Below, one piece after another: positions 29,365 through 36,778 of a stretch of DNA of 36,778 nt. This DNA comes from JAIMBK01 sp040755215 (GTDB lineage Bacteria; Bacillota; Desulfotomaculia; Desulfotomaculales; Nap2-2B), in assembly GCA_040755215.1 (NCBI GenBank), contig JBFMBG010000028.1, positions 1 through 36,778 of the forward strand, in the 5' to 3' direction. The translations under genes were made by a program, and so were the position numbers. How positions within the stretch are numbered: the stretch's first letter is position 1; the number at the start of each line of letters is the position of its first letter. The notes under the pieces were generated by a model. It saw only the letters and a program-made list of their open reading frames with translations, had not been told where the DNA came from and did no database searches.

Positions 29365-30750
29365 TTGACTTATGACGTAATTATCGTCGGAGCGGGGCCG
29401 GCGGGGATCTTCACCGCCCTCGAGCTTACCAAAAAAAAGAAATTAAAAGTGCTCATCCTGGAAAAAGGAAAAGACCTGGAAGAAAGGATTTGTCTATCCA
29501 GAGAAAAAGAGAGCACCTGTTTTCATTGCAACCCCTGCGCCGCAATTTGCGGGTGGGGCGGCGCCGGCGCCTTCAGCGACGGGAAGCTGACCCTTTCTCC
29601 GGAAATCGGGGGCAGCCTGGAACAATATATCGGCGAATCAGCACTCCAAAAGTTAATCAGTTATATTGATGAAATATACATCCGGTTTGGTGCGCCGAAA
29701 AGTATCTACGGACTGGAACAAACCGAAAAAATTCGCGAATTTCAACATAAAGCCGCTCAGGCCGAATTAAAGTTAATCCCGGTAGCCATCCGGCATCTGG
29801 GAACGGGGCGCTGTAAAGAAATCTTGCAGCATATGCAGGATCATTTGACTGCCCGCGGGGTGGAAATCCGCACGTCCTGTCCTGTGGAGTCTGTTTTGAC
29901 AGATGCAGACCAGGTTAAGGGGGTAATTACCGGAAAAGGGGAAAGCATTTACGCGCGGCACGTCGTGCTGGCACCCGGACGGGAGGGGGCCGAATGGCTG
30001 GCCCGCGAAGCGCAACGGCTGGGGTTGCGCACAGAGGTTAACCCGGTCGATATCGGGGTGCGGGTAGAAGTTCCCGCCGCGGTGATGGAACCGTTGACCA
30101 ACGTTTTTTACGAATCTAAATTTATCTATTATTCAAGGGCTTTCGACGACAAAGTACGTACTTTTTGTATGAATCCATACGGAGAAGTGGTTTTAGAAAA
30201 TATCGACGGGCTCGTTACGGTCAACGGCCACACTCATGCCTATAAAAAAACAACTAACACCAACTTTGCCGTTCTGGTGAGCAAAACTTTTACCGAGCCT
30301 TTTAAAGAGCCCATTGCTTACGGCCGGTACGTGGCCAGCCTGGCGAATCTTTTAAGCGGCGGGGTAATTGTGCAAAGACTGGGGGACTTGATTGCGGGGC
30401 ACCGCAGCACGCCCGAAAGGATGAAAAAAAGCCTGACTATCCCTACCCTGGCCCAGGCTACGCCGGGGGACCTGAGCCTGGTTTTCCCTTACCGGCACCT
30501 GGTAGCCATCGTGGAGATGCTTAAAGCGCTAAATGAGGTCGCCCCGGGCGTGTATTCCCGTTATACCTTGCTCTACGGCGTGGAGGTAAAATTTTATTCC
30601 TCCCGCCTGGCCCTGACCAACTCTTTGGAAACGCAGATCAAAAACCTTTTCGCCGCCGGGGACGGCGCCGGCGTAACCCGGGGCCTGGCTCAGTCGGCGG
30701 TGTCCGGAGTAATCGTGGCGCGCGAAATCTTAAACAGGGTAGATGGTTGA
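29365..30750 (+). CDS. FAD-dependent dehydrogenase (COG2509-like)
   Basis: A 461-residue flavoprotein. The N-terminal dinucleotide-binding motif is VIIVGAGPAGIFTALEL (GxGxxG at about 8-13), and a Cys-rich stretch CFHCNPCAAICGWGGAGAFSDGK follows at about residues 51-73. The C-terminal FAD region is NLFAAGDGAGVTRGLAQSAVSGVIVAREIL. These match the large, uncharacterised COG2509 'FAD-dependent dehydrogenase' family, in which this Cys block is conserved; whether it binds metal or is redox-active is not known to me. The start is TTG 29365, 8 bp after GGGAGAG. In related genomes it lies near purA; here it does as well, 184 bp upstream. Confidence 0.85.
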   Translation: MTYDVIIVGAGPAGIFTALELTKKKKLKVLILEKGKDLEERICLSREKESTCFHCNPCAAICGWGGAGAFSDGKLTLSPEIGGSLEQYIGESALQKLISYIDEIYIRFGAPKSIYGLEQTEKIREFQHKAAQAELKLIPVAIRHLGTGRCKEILQHMQDHLTARGVEIRTSCPVESVLTDADQVKGVITGKGESIYARHVVLAPGREGAEWLAREAQRLGLRTEVNPVDIGVRVEVPAAVMEPLTNVFYESKFIYYSRAFDDKVRTFCMNPYGEVVLENIDGLVTVNGHTHAYKKTTNTNFAVLVSKTFTEPFKEPIAYGRYVASLANLLSGGVIVQRLGDLIAGHRSTPERMKKSLTIPTLAQATPGDLSLVFPYRHLVAIVEMLKALNEVAPGVYSRYTLLYGVEVKFYSSRLALTNSLETQIKNLFAAGDGAGVTRGLAQSAVSGVIVAREILNRVDG

Positions 30751-30781
30751 AGCAGTCGAACGAAAACGCCAAGTCGCCCAA

Positions 30782-30870
30782 GTGGCAAAGCAATCTCCTT
30801 GCCACAATTAAATGTTCAGTAAAGCCGCTCGACTTAAGCCGGGGTATGCCCCAGCGGGTCAACTGAACAT
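30782..30870 (+). promoter_or_regulatory. Structured leader between the FAD dehydrogenase gene and purA
   Basis: There are two stem-loops. GTGGCAA / TTGCCAC (30782-30788 with 30799-30805) is followed by a longer one, ATGTTCAGT / ACTGAACAT (30812-30820 with 30862-30870), which encloses CCGCT / AGCGG and GGGG-TAT-CCCC. There is no T-tract after either, so these are not simple terminators. I do not recognise a purine riboswitch core. They could be an unknown leader RNA or a decayed insertion remnant. Confidence 0.5.
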
Positions 30871-30934
30871 GGACTGCCACAAAAAGCAGCTTTTCGACAA
30901 AACAACTAAAAAGGGAAATGGAGGAGGTTGTTAA

Positions 30935-32218
30935 ATGTCTACGGTGGTGCTGATCGGCGCCCAATGGGGAGATGAAGGGAAAGGTAAAATCACGGACTTT
31001 TTGGCGGAAAAGGCCGACGTGGTCGTCCGTTACCAGGGGGGAAACAACGCCGGCCACACGGTGGTGACGGACGGAAAGGAATTCAAGCTGCACCTGATTC
31101 CTTCCGGCATCCTTTACCCCGGCAAATTGTGCCTCATCGGCAACGGCGTAGTCATTGATCCTGCCGTTTTGATCGCCGAACTGGAGAATCTGGCGGCGCA
31201 AAAGATCAGCACGGAAAACTTGCGGATCAGCCCCCGCGCCCACGTCATTTTCCCCTACCACCAGCGGCTGGACAGGTGCGAAGAAGAACGCAAGGGCGCC
31301 CGGAAAATCGGCACCACCTGCCGGGGAATCGGACCCGCTTACATGGACAAGGCGGCCCGTACGGGCATCCGGGTAGCTGATTTAATTGATCCCGAAGAGT
31401 TTCCGGCCCGTTTAGAGGACGCCTTGCAGGAAAAAAACAGGCTGCTCAACCAGGTTTACGGAACGGACGGGTTCGCCTACGCGGAAATCCTGGCTGCCTA
31501 CAGCAAGTACGCTGAAATCATTAAACCTTACGTGGCGGACGTTTCGATCATTGTCAACGAAGCCATCGTCAGGGGCCAAAACGTCCTCTGCGAAGGAGCC
31601 CAGGGGACCCTTTTGGACCTGGACCACGGGACGTACCCTTACGTTACTTCCTCGCACCCCGTGGCCGGCGCCGCCTGCCTGGGGGCCGGTTTCGGCCCAA
31701 CCAAAATCAACCGGGTCGTCGGCGTGGCCAAAGCCTACATCACCAGGGTCGGGGAAGGGCCCTTTCCGACGGAATTAAAAGACGTCCTGGGGGACCACAT
31801 CAGAACGCGCGGGCACGAATTCGGCACCACCACCGGCCGGCCGCGGCGCTGCGGCTGGTTTGACGGGGTGGTGGCGCGCTACGCCACCCGCATCAACGGC
31901 CTGGACTGCCTGGCCATCACCAAGCTGGATGTCTTGAGCGGCCTGGAGAAAGTAAAAGTGTGCACGGCCTACCGCTACCGCGGGGAACTGATTACCGAAT
32001 TTCCCGCCACTTTAAAGGTGCTGGCCGAATGTGAACCCGTTTACGAGGAATTCCCGGGCTGGGCGGAGGACATCAGCGGAATCCGCCGCTACGCAGACCT
32101 GCCGGCCAACGCGAAAAACTACCTGGCGCGGCTGGCGGATCTGGCCCGGGTACCGGTGGCTTTAATCAGCGTTGGACCCAGCCGGGAACAAACAATTGTC
32201 ACGCAGAACGTGTTTTAA
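30935..32218 (+). CDS. purA: Adenylosuccinate synthetase
   Basis: It makes adenylosuccinate from IMP, aspartate and GTP, the first step of AMP synthesis from IMP. The 427-residue length is standard. Motifs are IGAQWGDEGKGK (residues 6-17, P-loop type with catalytic Asp13), GGNNAGHTVV (His41 region), and TTTGRPRRCGWFDGV at about 300-314, which binds IMP and aspartate. ATG 30935 follows GGAGGAGG. The gene is convergent with dnaB. Confidence 0.97.
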   Translation: MSTVVLIGAQWGDEGKGKITDFLAEKADVVVRYQGGNNAGHTVVTDGKEFKLHLIPSGILYPGKLCLIGNGVVIDPAVLIAELENLAAQKISTENLRISPRAHVIFPYHQRLDRCEEERKGARKIGTTCRGIGPAYMDKAARTGIRVADLIDPEEFPARLEDALQEKNRLLNQVYGTDGFAYAEILAAYSKYAEIIKPYVADVSIIVNEAIVRGQNVLCEGAQGTLLDLDHGTYPYVTSSHPVAGAACLGAGFGPTKINRVVGVAKAYITRVGEGPFPTELKDVLGDHIRTRGHEFGTTTGRPRRCGWFDGVVARYATRINGLDCLAITKLDVLSGLEKVKVCTAYRYRGELITEFPATLKVLAECEPVYEEFPGWAEDISGIRRYADLPANAKNYLARLADLARVPVALISVGPSREQTIVTQNVF

Positions 32219-32244
32219 CAAAGGCACAAAGTAATATATTCCCG
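32219..32244. repeat. Fragment of the GGCACAAAG-type repeat
   Basis: CAAAGGCACAAAGTAATATATTCCCG is close to the reverse complement of 2573-2597 (loop and right arm of the repeat at 2535-2620). It immediately follows the purA stop. The rest of the purA-dnaB gap (32245-32330) shows no feature. Confidence 0.6.
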
Positions 32245-32330
32245 ATTTTGTTTCTTTATACCTTCTTTTTAGATGGTTTTATGGTGGAAGCGGAAGAAAT
32301 ATTTTCCTCAAGACTTCGTAATAGTGGAAA

Positions 32331-33704
32331 CTAATACGGCACGTCGTCCTGTTTTCCTGGTCCCGCGGGCAAGTCCTCCGGCTTAGCCAGGTTCATAAAG
32401 CGGGTAAATTCCTTCAAGAAAGCCAGCTCCACCATCCCGGTGGGGCCGTTTCTTTGTTTGGCCACAATAATTTCGGCAATACCCCTTTTTTCCGTATCCG
32501 GGCGATAATATTCGTCGCGGTAAATAAACATCACCACGTCCGCATCCTGTTCTAAGCTACCACTTTCTCTCAAGTCCGACATAATTGGTCTTTTATCCAT
32601 CCGGCTCTCCACCTGGCGGCTGAGCTGGGCCAGGGCCAGCACGGGCACGTTGAGATCCTTGGCCAGCCCCTTTAAGGAGCGGGAGATTTCCGTGATCTCC
32701 TGCTGGCGGTTTTCAGCCCGCCGGCCGGCCTGCATAAGTTGGAGGTAATCAATCACGATCAGGCCCAGTCCTTTTTCCGCCTGCAGGCGCCGGGCCTTTG
32801 CCCTGACCTGCCGTACGGAAAGAAGCGCCGAGTCGTCGATGTACAAAGGAGCCCTGGCCAGGCGGGCGGCAGCCTGGGTCAGGCGCACCCAATCCCCCTC
32901 GGTAAGGTACCCGCTGCGCACCTTTTGCTGGTCCACCATCGCTTCAGCGCAGAGCACCCTCTGCACCAGTTGTTCCCGGGACATTTCCAGGCTGAAGATG
33001 GCCACCGGCACCTGTTGCTGGAGGGCGATTTGATGGGCGATGGTCAGCGCGAAACTGGTTTTGCCCATCGCCGGCCGGCCGGCAACAATGACCAGGTCGC
33101 CCGGCTGCATCCCGCAGCACAGCCTGTCCAAATCAACAAACCCGCTGGCCACGCCGCTGATGGCGCCTTTGTTGCGGAATCTGTCTTCAATCTGTTTTAA
33201 TACCTTAAGCAAAAGTTCCTGAAGAGAACTGAACAGGACAGAGGAGCGGCGGGCCGTTAATTCTAAAAGCATTCTTTCGGCCTCGTCGATCAAGCGGTCC
33301 ACGTCCTCCGTCCCCTCGTACCCCATCCCCGCGATGCGCGTGGCAATCTGGATGAGGCTGCGCAAAAGCGCCTTTTCCTCCACTATGCGGGCGTGGTGCT
33401 CGACGTTGGCGGCGGTGGGCATCAACCCGGCCAGCGAGGCCAGGTAGGTCGCCCCGCCGACTTTCTCTAAAACACCCTTGTCGCTCAACCAGTTGGTTAC
33501 CGAGATCAGATCGGCCGGCCGGCCCTCTTCTTCTAAGCTGAGCATGGCCTCGTAAATCAGGCGGTGGCTTTCCAGGTAAAAATCTTCGGCGCGCAAAAAG
33601 CGCGCGACTTTATAAACAGCCTCGCGGTCCAAAAAAAGGGCGCCCAGAACCGATTGTTCCGCGTCCACATTTTGAGGAAGGAGTTTCTCGTTATCCGCCG
33701 GCAT
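32331..33704 (-). CDS. dnaB: Replicative DNA helicase DnaB
   Basis: This hexameric 5'-3' helicase (called DnaC in Bacillus subtilis) unwinds DNA at the replication fork. The N-terminal domain starts LLPQNVDAEQSVLGALFLD. The RecA-like C-terminal half has the P-loop AGRPAMGKTS near residue 208, Walker B LGLIVIDYLQLM, and the ESRMDKRPIMSDLRESGSLEQDADVVMFIYRDEYY block typical of DnaB. I chose ATG 33704 (457 aa), because the GGTGAGAGGT site is placed for it rather than for the GTG at 33713. It lies 27 bp after the Lon-family gene in the rplI-lon-dnaB order. Confidence 0.97.
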   Translation of the reverse strand: MPADNEKLLPQNVDAEQSVLGALFLDREAVYKVARFLRAEDFYLESHRLIYEAMLSLEEEGRPADLISVTNWLSDKGVLEKVGGATYLASLAGLMPTAANVEHHARIVEEKALLRSLIQIATRIAGMGYEGTEDVDRLIDEAERMLLELTARRSSVLFSSLQELLLKVLKQIEDRFRNKGAISGVASGFVDLDRLCCGMQPGDLVIVAGRPAMGKTSFALTIAHQIALQQQVPVAIFSLEMSREQLVQRVLCAEAMVDQQKVRSGYLTEGDWVRLTQAAARLARAPLYIDDSALLSVRQVRAKARRLQAEKGLGLIVIDYLQLMQAGRRAENRQQEITEISRSLKGLAKDLNVPVLALAQLSRQVESRMDKRPIMSDLRESGSLEQDADVVMFIYRDEYYRPDTEKRGIAEIIVAKQRNGPTGMVELAFLKEFTRFMNLAKPEDLPAGPGKQDDVPY

Positions 33705-33731
33705 ACCTCTCACCTGATCAATTTCTAAAAA

Positions 33732-35663
33732 CTAATCCGCCGCGCTCTCCCGGCCGGCGGGAAAAACGTGGGCCAGCACTTCTTCAACGGTCGCCACCGG
33801 AATAACCGTGAGATCGGTTAAATCAGAAGGAACCTCGGGCATATTTTCAGCCGGAATAAGGACTTTTTTAACCCCCGCCTGCCGCGCCCCGTAAATTTTT
33901 TCCGGAATGCCGCCGACCGGCCGCACGCGGCCCTGGATGGACAGTTCGCCGGTAACGGCGATATCTTGCTGAACTGGACGTTTTTGCAGGGCGCTTAAGA
34001 CCGCCAGGAAAATGGCTACCCCGGCCGAAGGTCCGTCAATTCGTCCCCCGCCTACCACGTTAACGTGGATATCGTAGTCCGCCAGTTCCAAGCCCGAAAT
34101 TTTCCGGATCACCGAGGCGGCGTTAAATGCTGAATCTTTGGCCATTGACCCGGCCGTGTCGTTAAAACGAAGGTTGCCCCGTCCGGCTTCCCGGGCCGGA
34201 AAAACGATAGCCTCAATTTCGATTAAGGAACCCAGGTAGCCCGAAACGCCAAGGGCAAATGTCCTGCCGATTTCTTTGGCGGAACAAACCTTGCGCACAT
34301 TGTAGGGAACCAGGCGGCTTAACTGGATCACTTCATAAATATCTTCGGCAGTTATGCGGACTTCATTTTGGCCCTGCGCGCGATACCACGCCAGGCTGTA
34401 GGCGTCGGCCAGGATGTTGACGGCTCTGCGCCCCTCAATGGTATACTTGCTGATTAACCGGGGAACCTTTTCCTCCAGGGAAACGGCCAGCTTTTTTGCT
34501 GCCCGGGAAACGATCTCCTCGATGTCCTTCGGCGTTAACGGTTCAAAAAATATTTCCGCACAGCGGGAGCGCAAAGCGGGATTGATTTCTTCGCAATCAC
34601 GGGTGGTCGCCCCAATTAAAACAAAGTCCGCCGGTGCTCCCTCTTCAAACAATTTCCTGACGTATTGTGGAATGTTCGGATCGTGCGGGTCATAATATGA
34701 CGATTCAAAGTATACCCGCTTGTCCTCGAGAACTTTTAAAAGCTTGTTTTGCAAAAGGGGGTCCATTTCGCCAATTTCATCGATGAACAATACCCCCCCA
34801 TGGGCTTCGGTAACCAGGCCCGGTTTTGGTTCCGGCACGCCGCTTTCGGCCAGGTCGCGCCGGGCACCCTGGTAGATGGGATCGTGCACGGAACCAAGCA
34901 AGGGGTTGGTAATTTCCCGCGGGTCCCAGCGCAGGGTTGCCCCGCTGATTTCGACAAAGGGGGCATCCTTGCTGAAGGGCGTCGAGGCCATCTCTTTCGC
35001 CGCCTCCAGAGCGAGGCGGGCGGCAGTTGTTTTTCCCACCCCCGGCGGGCCGTAAAGAATGATATGCTGTGGGAAAGGAGAGGCCATTTTGGCTAAAAGG
35101 GCCCTAATCGCTCTTTTTTGGCCGACAATTTCCTCAAAACTGGCCGGGCGCAACACCGCCATGGCCGAACGGGCCAGTTTCTTTTGTTCCATTTTTTCAA
35201 AAATGGCTAACTTTTTCAGGGTTTGGGCGTTCTCCGGCCCGCTGTTTTCCTTCAAGACCTGAATTTTGATCTCTTGAACGTAATCCTTGTGCCTCTGCTG
35301 TAATTTTTCGTTGATCTTTCTTTCCAGCTCTTCTTCTACCGTTCGCCTGGCCAGAATTTCGGCTATTTCCTCCTCAATCCGTTCCAAAATTGAAGGTATT
35401 TCCCGCATTGCGGGAACAATGTCCAGGGTCGGGTCTTCAAAAACCAGTTTTTGTAAAGCCAGCACGCGTTCCCCCAGGTGCTCCGAGCGGATCAGTTGCA
35501 AGGCATTTACCTTCCCAGCCCGCAAAACCAGCTTGTCCGTACCAAATAAATTGGCGATGAAACCATAAAGAGCGTTGACCTGCCGTTCCAGCTGCTTTTC
35601 CCCTTTAAATTTATAACCCGGTTCCTCCGGAGCGTATTTTAATTTTTTAATAAATGATTTCAT
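33732..35663 (-). CDS. Lon-family ATP-dependent protease (LonC-like)
   Basis: A 643-residue protease with an AAA+ domain and a C-terminal S16 protease domain but no full N-terminal LON substrate domain. The P-loop GPPGVGKT is at 205-212, and Walker B is FIDEIGEMDP. The protease catalytic dyad is Ser546 in DGPSAG and Lys589 in GGIPEKIYGARQAG; the 43-residue spacing equals that of E. coli Lon. Position between rplI and dnaB is typical of clostridial genomes. It is cytosolic; no membrane segment is visible, unlike archaeal LonB. ATG 35663 follows AAGGAGA. Its own substrates are unknown. Confidence 0.93.
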   Translation of the reverse strand: MKSFIKKLKYAPEEPGYKFKGEKQLERQVNALYGFIANLFGTDKLVLRAGKVNALQLIRSEHLGERVLALQKLVFEDPTLDIVPAMREIPSILERIEEEIAEILARRTVEEELERKINEKLQQRHKDYVQEIKIQVLKENSGPENAQTLKKLAIFEKMEQKKLARSAMAVLRPASFEEIVGQKRAIRALLAKMASPFPQHIILYGPPGVGKTTAARLALEAAKEMASTPFSKDAPFVEISGATLRWDPREITNPLLGSVHDPIYQGARRDLAESGVPEPKPGLVTEAHGGVLFIDEIGEMDPLLQNKLLKVLEDKRVYFESSYYDPHDPNIPQYVRKLFEEGAPADFVLIGATTRDCEEINPALRSRCAEIFFEPLTPKDIEEIVSRAAKKLAVSLEEKVPRLISKYTIEGRRAVNILADAYSLAWYRAQGQNEVRITAEDIYEVIQLSRLVPYNVRKVCSAKEIGRTFALGVSGYLGSLIEIEAIVFPAREAGRGNLRFNDTAGSMAKDSAFNAASVIRKISGLELADYDIHVNVVGGGRIDGPSAGVAIFLAVLSALQKRPVQQDIAVTGELSIQGRVRPVGGIPEKIYGARQAGVKKVLIPAENMPEVPSDLTDLTVIPVATVEEVLAHVFPAGRESAAD

Positions 35664-35703
35664 CGGCTAAATCTCCTTGCTGCAAAGTTTTCAAGTGAGC
35701 GGT

Positions 35704-36150
35704 TTATTCAGGCAGCACATTTATATTCAGGCGCGCTTCCAGTTGCGGGTACAACCTGACCGGTAAAGAGTAAGTGCCTGTTTGTTTGATTGGCTCCTTA
35801 AGGATGATCTTTCTTTTATCTATTTCTATGCCGTGTTCTTTTTGCAACGCTTCGGCAATATCTTTGTTATTCACCGAACCAAAAAGCTTGCCACCCTCCC
35901 CCGCTTTGCCATACACCTTTACCGTTAACCCTTGCAGGCGTTCCGCCAGCTCTTTAGCTTTTGCTTCTTCCCGTTCCTTCTTTCTGGCCGCGGTAGCCTG
36001 CTGCTGGATAAGCTGCTTCATCTTGCCTTCCGTCGCCTCCGTGGCCAGACCTTTCGGCAAGAGGTAGTTGCGTGCGTAGCCTTGAGCAACCTCCACGACG
36101 TCCCCTTTTTTGCCTAAATTCTTAACTTCCGCCAGTAAAATAACTTTCAT
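35704..36150 (-). CDS. rplI: Ribosomal protein bL9
   Basis: The 148-residue large-subunit protein L9 binds 23S rRNA with its N-terminal domain. It has MKVILLAEVKNLGKKGDVVEVAQGYARNYLLPKGLA at the N-terminus, the long connecting helix (KKEREEAKAKELAERL), and the C-terminal domain with GGKLFGSVNNKDIAEAL. ATG 36150 is preceded by GGAGGGAAG; the longer frame to 36171 includes that site. It follows the membrane protein gene by 57 bp in the same direction. Confidence 0.97.
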   Translation of the reverse strand: MKVILLAEVKNLGKKGDVVEVAQGYARNYLLPKGLATEATEGKMKQLIQQQATAARKKEREEAKAKELAERLQGLTVKVYGKAGEGGKLFGSVNNKDIAEALQKEHGIEIDKRKIILKEPIKQTGTYSLPVRLYPQLEARLNINVLPE

Positions 36151-36206
36151 TTTTCTTCCCTCCAAGAACAAAAAAGAATTCCTTCACTTCCTTTTGTCAG
36201 CTTCGT

Positions 36207-36777
36207 CTAAACTGAAAAACGCCGCAAGTTTACAAATGTGTCCATAATACCGAGGACGGCAAGCAAAATAATCGCAAAGGGAAGATAAAAAACGGTAGAA
36301 CCGGCCACGATAAATTTAACCAGCCCCGGGATTTTCCATTTTGCCAGATAAAAACTACAAACGGAAATACCTGCTATTAAGTAAAGGAAACCGGAAACGC
36401 AAAGGACATTTTTACCCAGTACGGCCACTGGAAAAAGGGTCAGCCAGTCCCCGGCTAAAGTTAACCCCAGCCCGGCAATCAACCCCCAGCTAAAATACCA
36501 CGGGAATTGCCATTGGGCGAAAGGGGGCAATGGCGTTACAGCATAAGAAAGTTTCCGCAAGACCTTCCTGGTTAACAAATAAGTAAGAAAAGCACTGATT
36601 ATCGACCAGGTAACCAGATGGGCAGGGATTAACTGGCTGACGAACCTGGCCGTTTCCGCAAATATTTGTTCCATTTCGGTCCGGGATAGTTCGTGGGTAA
36701 GGCCTGCCCGGGCATACCAGTCGGCTGCCTGCTCCATGGCCTGTTTCATTTCTTCCCCTGGGGCCAACAGGTTATTT
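36207..36777 (-). CDS. DUF2232 / YybS-family membrane protein, C-terminal part
   Basis: The start lies beyond the window edge; the frame is open to the last bases. The visible 190 residues contain about four to five membrane segments (HLVTWSIISAFLTYLLT, WYFSWGLIAGLGLTLAG, FPVAVLGKNVLCVSGFLYLIAGI, FIVAGSTVFYLPFAIILLAVLGI). In Firmicutes such proteins (YybS, DUF2232) stand upstream of yybT/rplI/dnaB, as here. Function is unknown to me. It may be co-transcribed with rplI, whose start is 57 bp downstream. Confidence 0.8.
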   Translation of the reverse strand, partial: NNLLAPGEEMKQAMEQAADWYARAGLTHELSRTEMEQIFAETARFVSQLIPAHLVTWSIISAFLTYLLTRKVLRKLSYAVTPLPPFAQWQFPWYFSWGLIAGLGLTLAGDWLTLFPVAVLGKNVLCVSGFLYLIAGISVCSFYLAKWKIPGLVKFIVAGSTVFYLPFAIILLAVLGIMDTFVNLRRFSV

Positions 36778-36778
36778 C

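Noticed and set aside
30751..30934. Purine riboswitch upstream of purA
   Set aside because: The conserved aptamer core and three-way junction are not seen; only simple nested stems are visible.
30638..31261. 207-residue leftward open frame across the purA start
   Set aside because: It is antisense to the FAD dehydrogenase end and purA, both well supported.

Overview
The window looks like a draft-assembly piece of a spore-former-type Firmicute. My best guess is the Peptococcaceae/Desulfotomaculum-Pelotomaculum group. This rests on the core-gene order yybS-like / rplI / Lon-family protease / dnaB with purA next to it, on strong AGGAGG ribosome binding sites with many GTG and TTG starts, and on general protein style. 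The taxonomic call is inference. I saw no tRNA, rRNA, CRISPR array, transposase or phage gene.

Layout. (1) 1-7300 carries a broken-off phosphodiesterase, APS kinase, and a nearly complete ADP-heptose pathway: gmhB, a heptosyltransferase-like GT9, a PfkB-type heptose-7-P kinase, a heptose-1-P nucleotidyltransferase and gmhA. A sulfatase-superfamily hydrolase follows. The kinase gene is split by 100 Ns flanked on both sides by an identical 127-bp sequence, which is an assembly artefact; removing 227 bp restores a 332-residue frame. (2) 7700-16300 is a minus-strand run of six glycosyltransferases. Three share a CgeB-like GT-B fold, one of them fused to two further GT domains to make about 1000 residues. 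Two GT2 enzymes are close paralogues, and one GT2 is fused to a methyltransferase-like domain. (3) 16316-17609 holds a carboxypeptidase-regulatory-like protein with a Pro-rich repeat tail and, divergently, a Nudix hydrolase. (4) 17601-29026 is a minus-strand gas vesicle locus of about 11.4 kb. In transcription order it reads gvpA, a 67-aa helical protein, an intrinsic terminator, gvpO, gvpN, an Hsp20-type gvpH, a CDC48-type double AAA+ ATPase, gvpF, gvpG, a beta-propeller/coiled-coil protein, a GvpA/J protein with a zinc-ribbon tail, an Hsp20-like-tailed protein, gvpK, gvpL, a GvpA/J-PH-like-zinc-ribbon fusion, and an unknown 271-aa protein. (5) 29365-36778 is housekeeping: an FAD-dependent dehydrogenase, purA, dnaB, a Lon-family protease, rplI and a partial DUF2232/YybS membrane protein.

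How it fits together. Regions 1 and 2 look like a surface-glycan island making ADP-heptose and transferring sugars. Region 4 is a self-contained gas vesicle assembly operon with several parts I do not recognise from textbook gvp clusters. A perfect 14-bp hairpin after gvpA and a terminator before gvpO suggest that the shell protein is made in excess over the assembly factors.

The two most interesting signals are these. First, the same zinc-ribbon tail (CxxC-x13-CxxC, then GWVS-x-KAK) sits on two different GvpA/J-family proteins of the operon. Second, a dispersed intergenic element of about 300 bp is present at about 2000-2365 and 7405-7715. Its nested stems are preserved by compensatory differences between the copies, which points to a structured RNA or single-stranded DNA.
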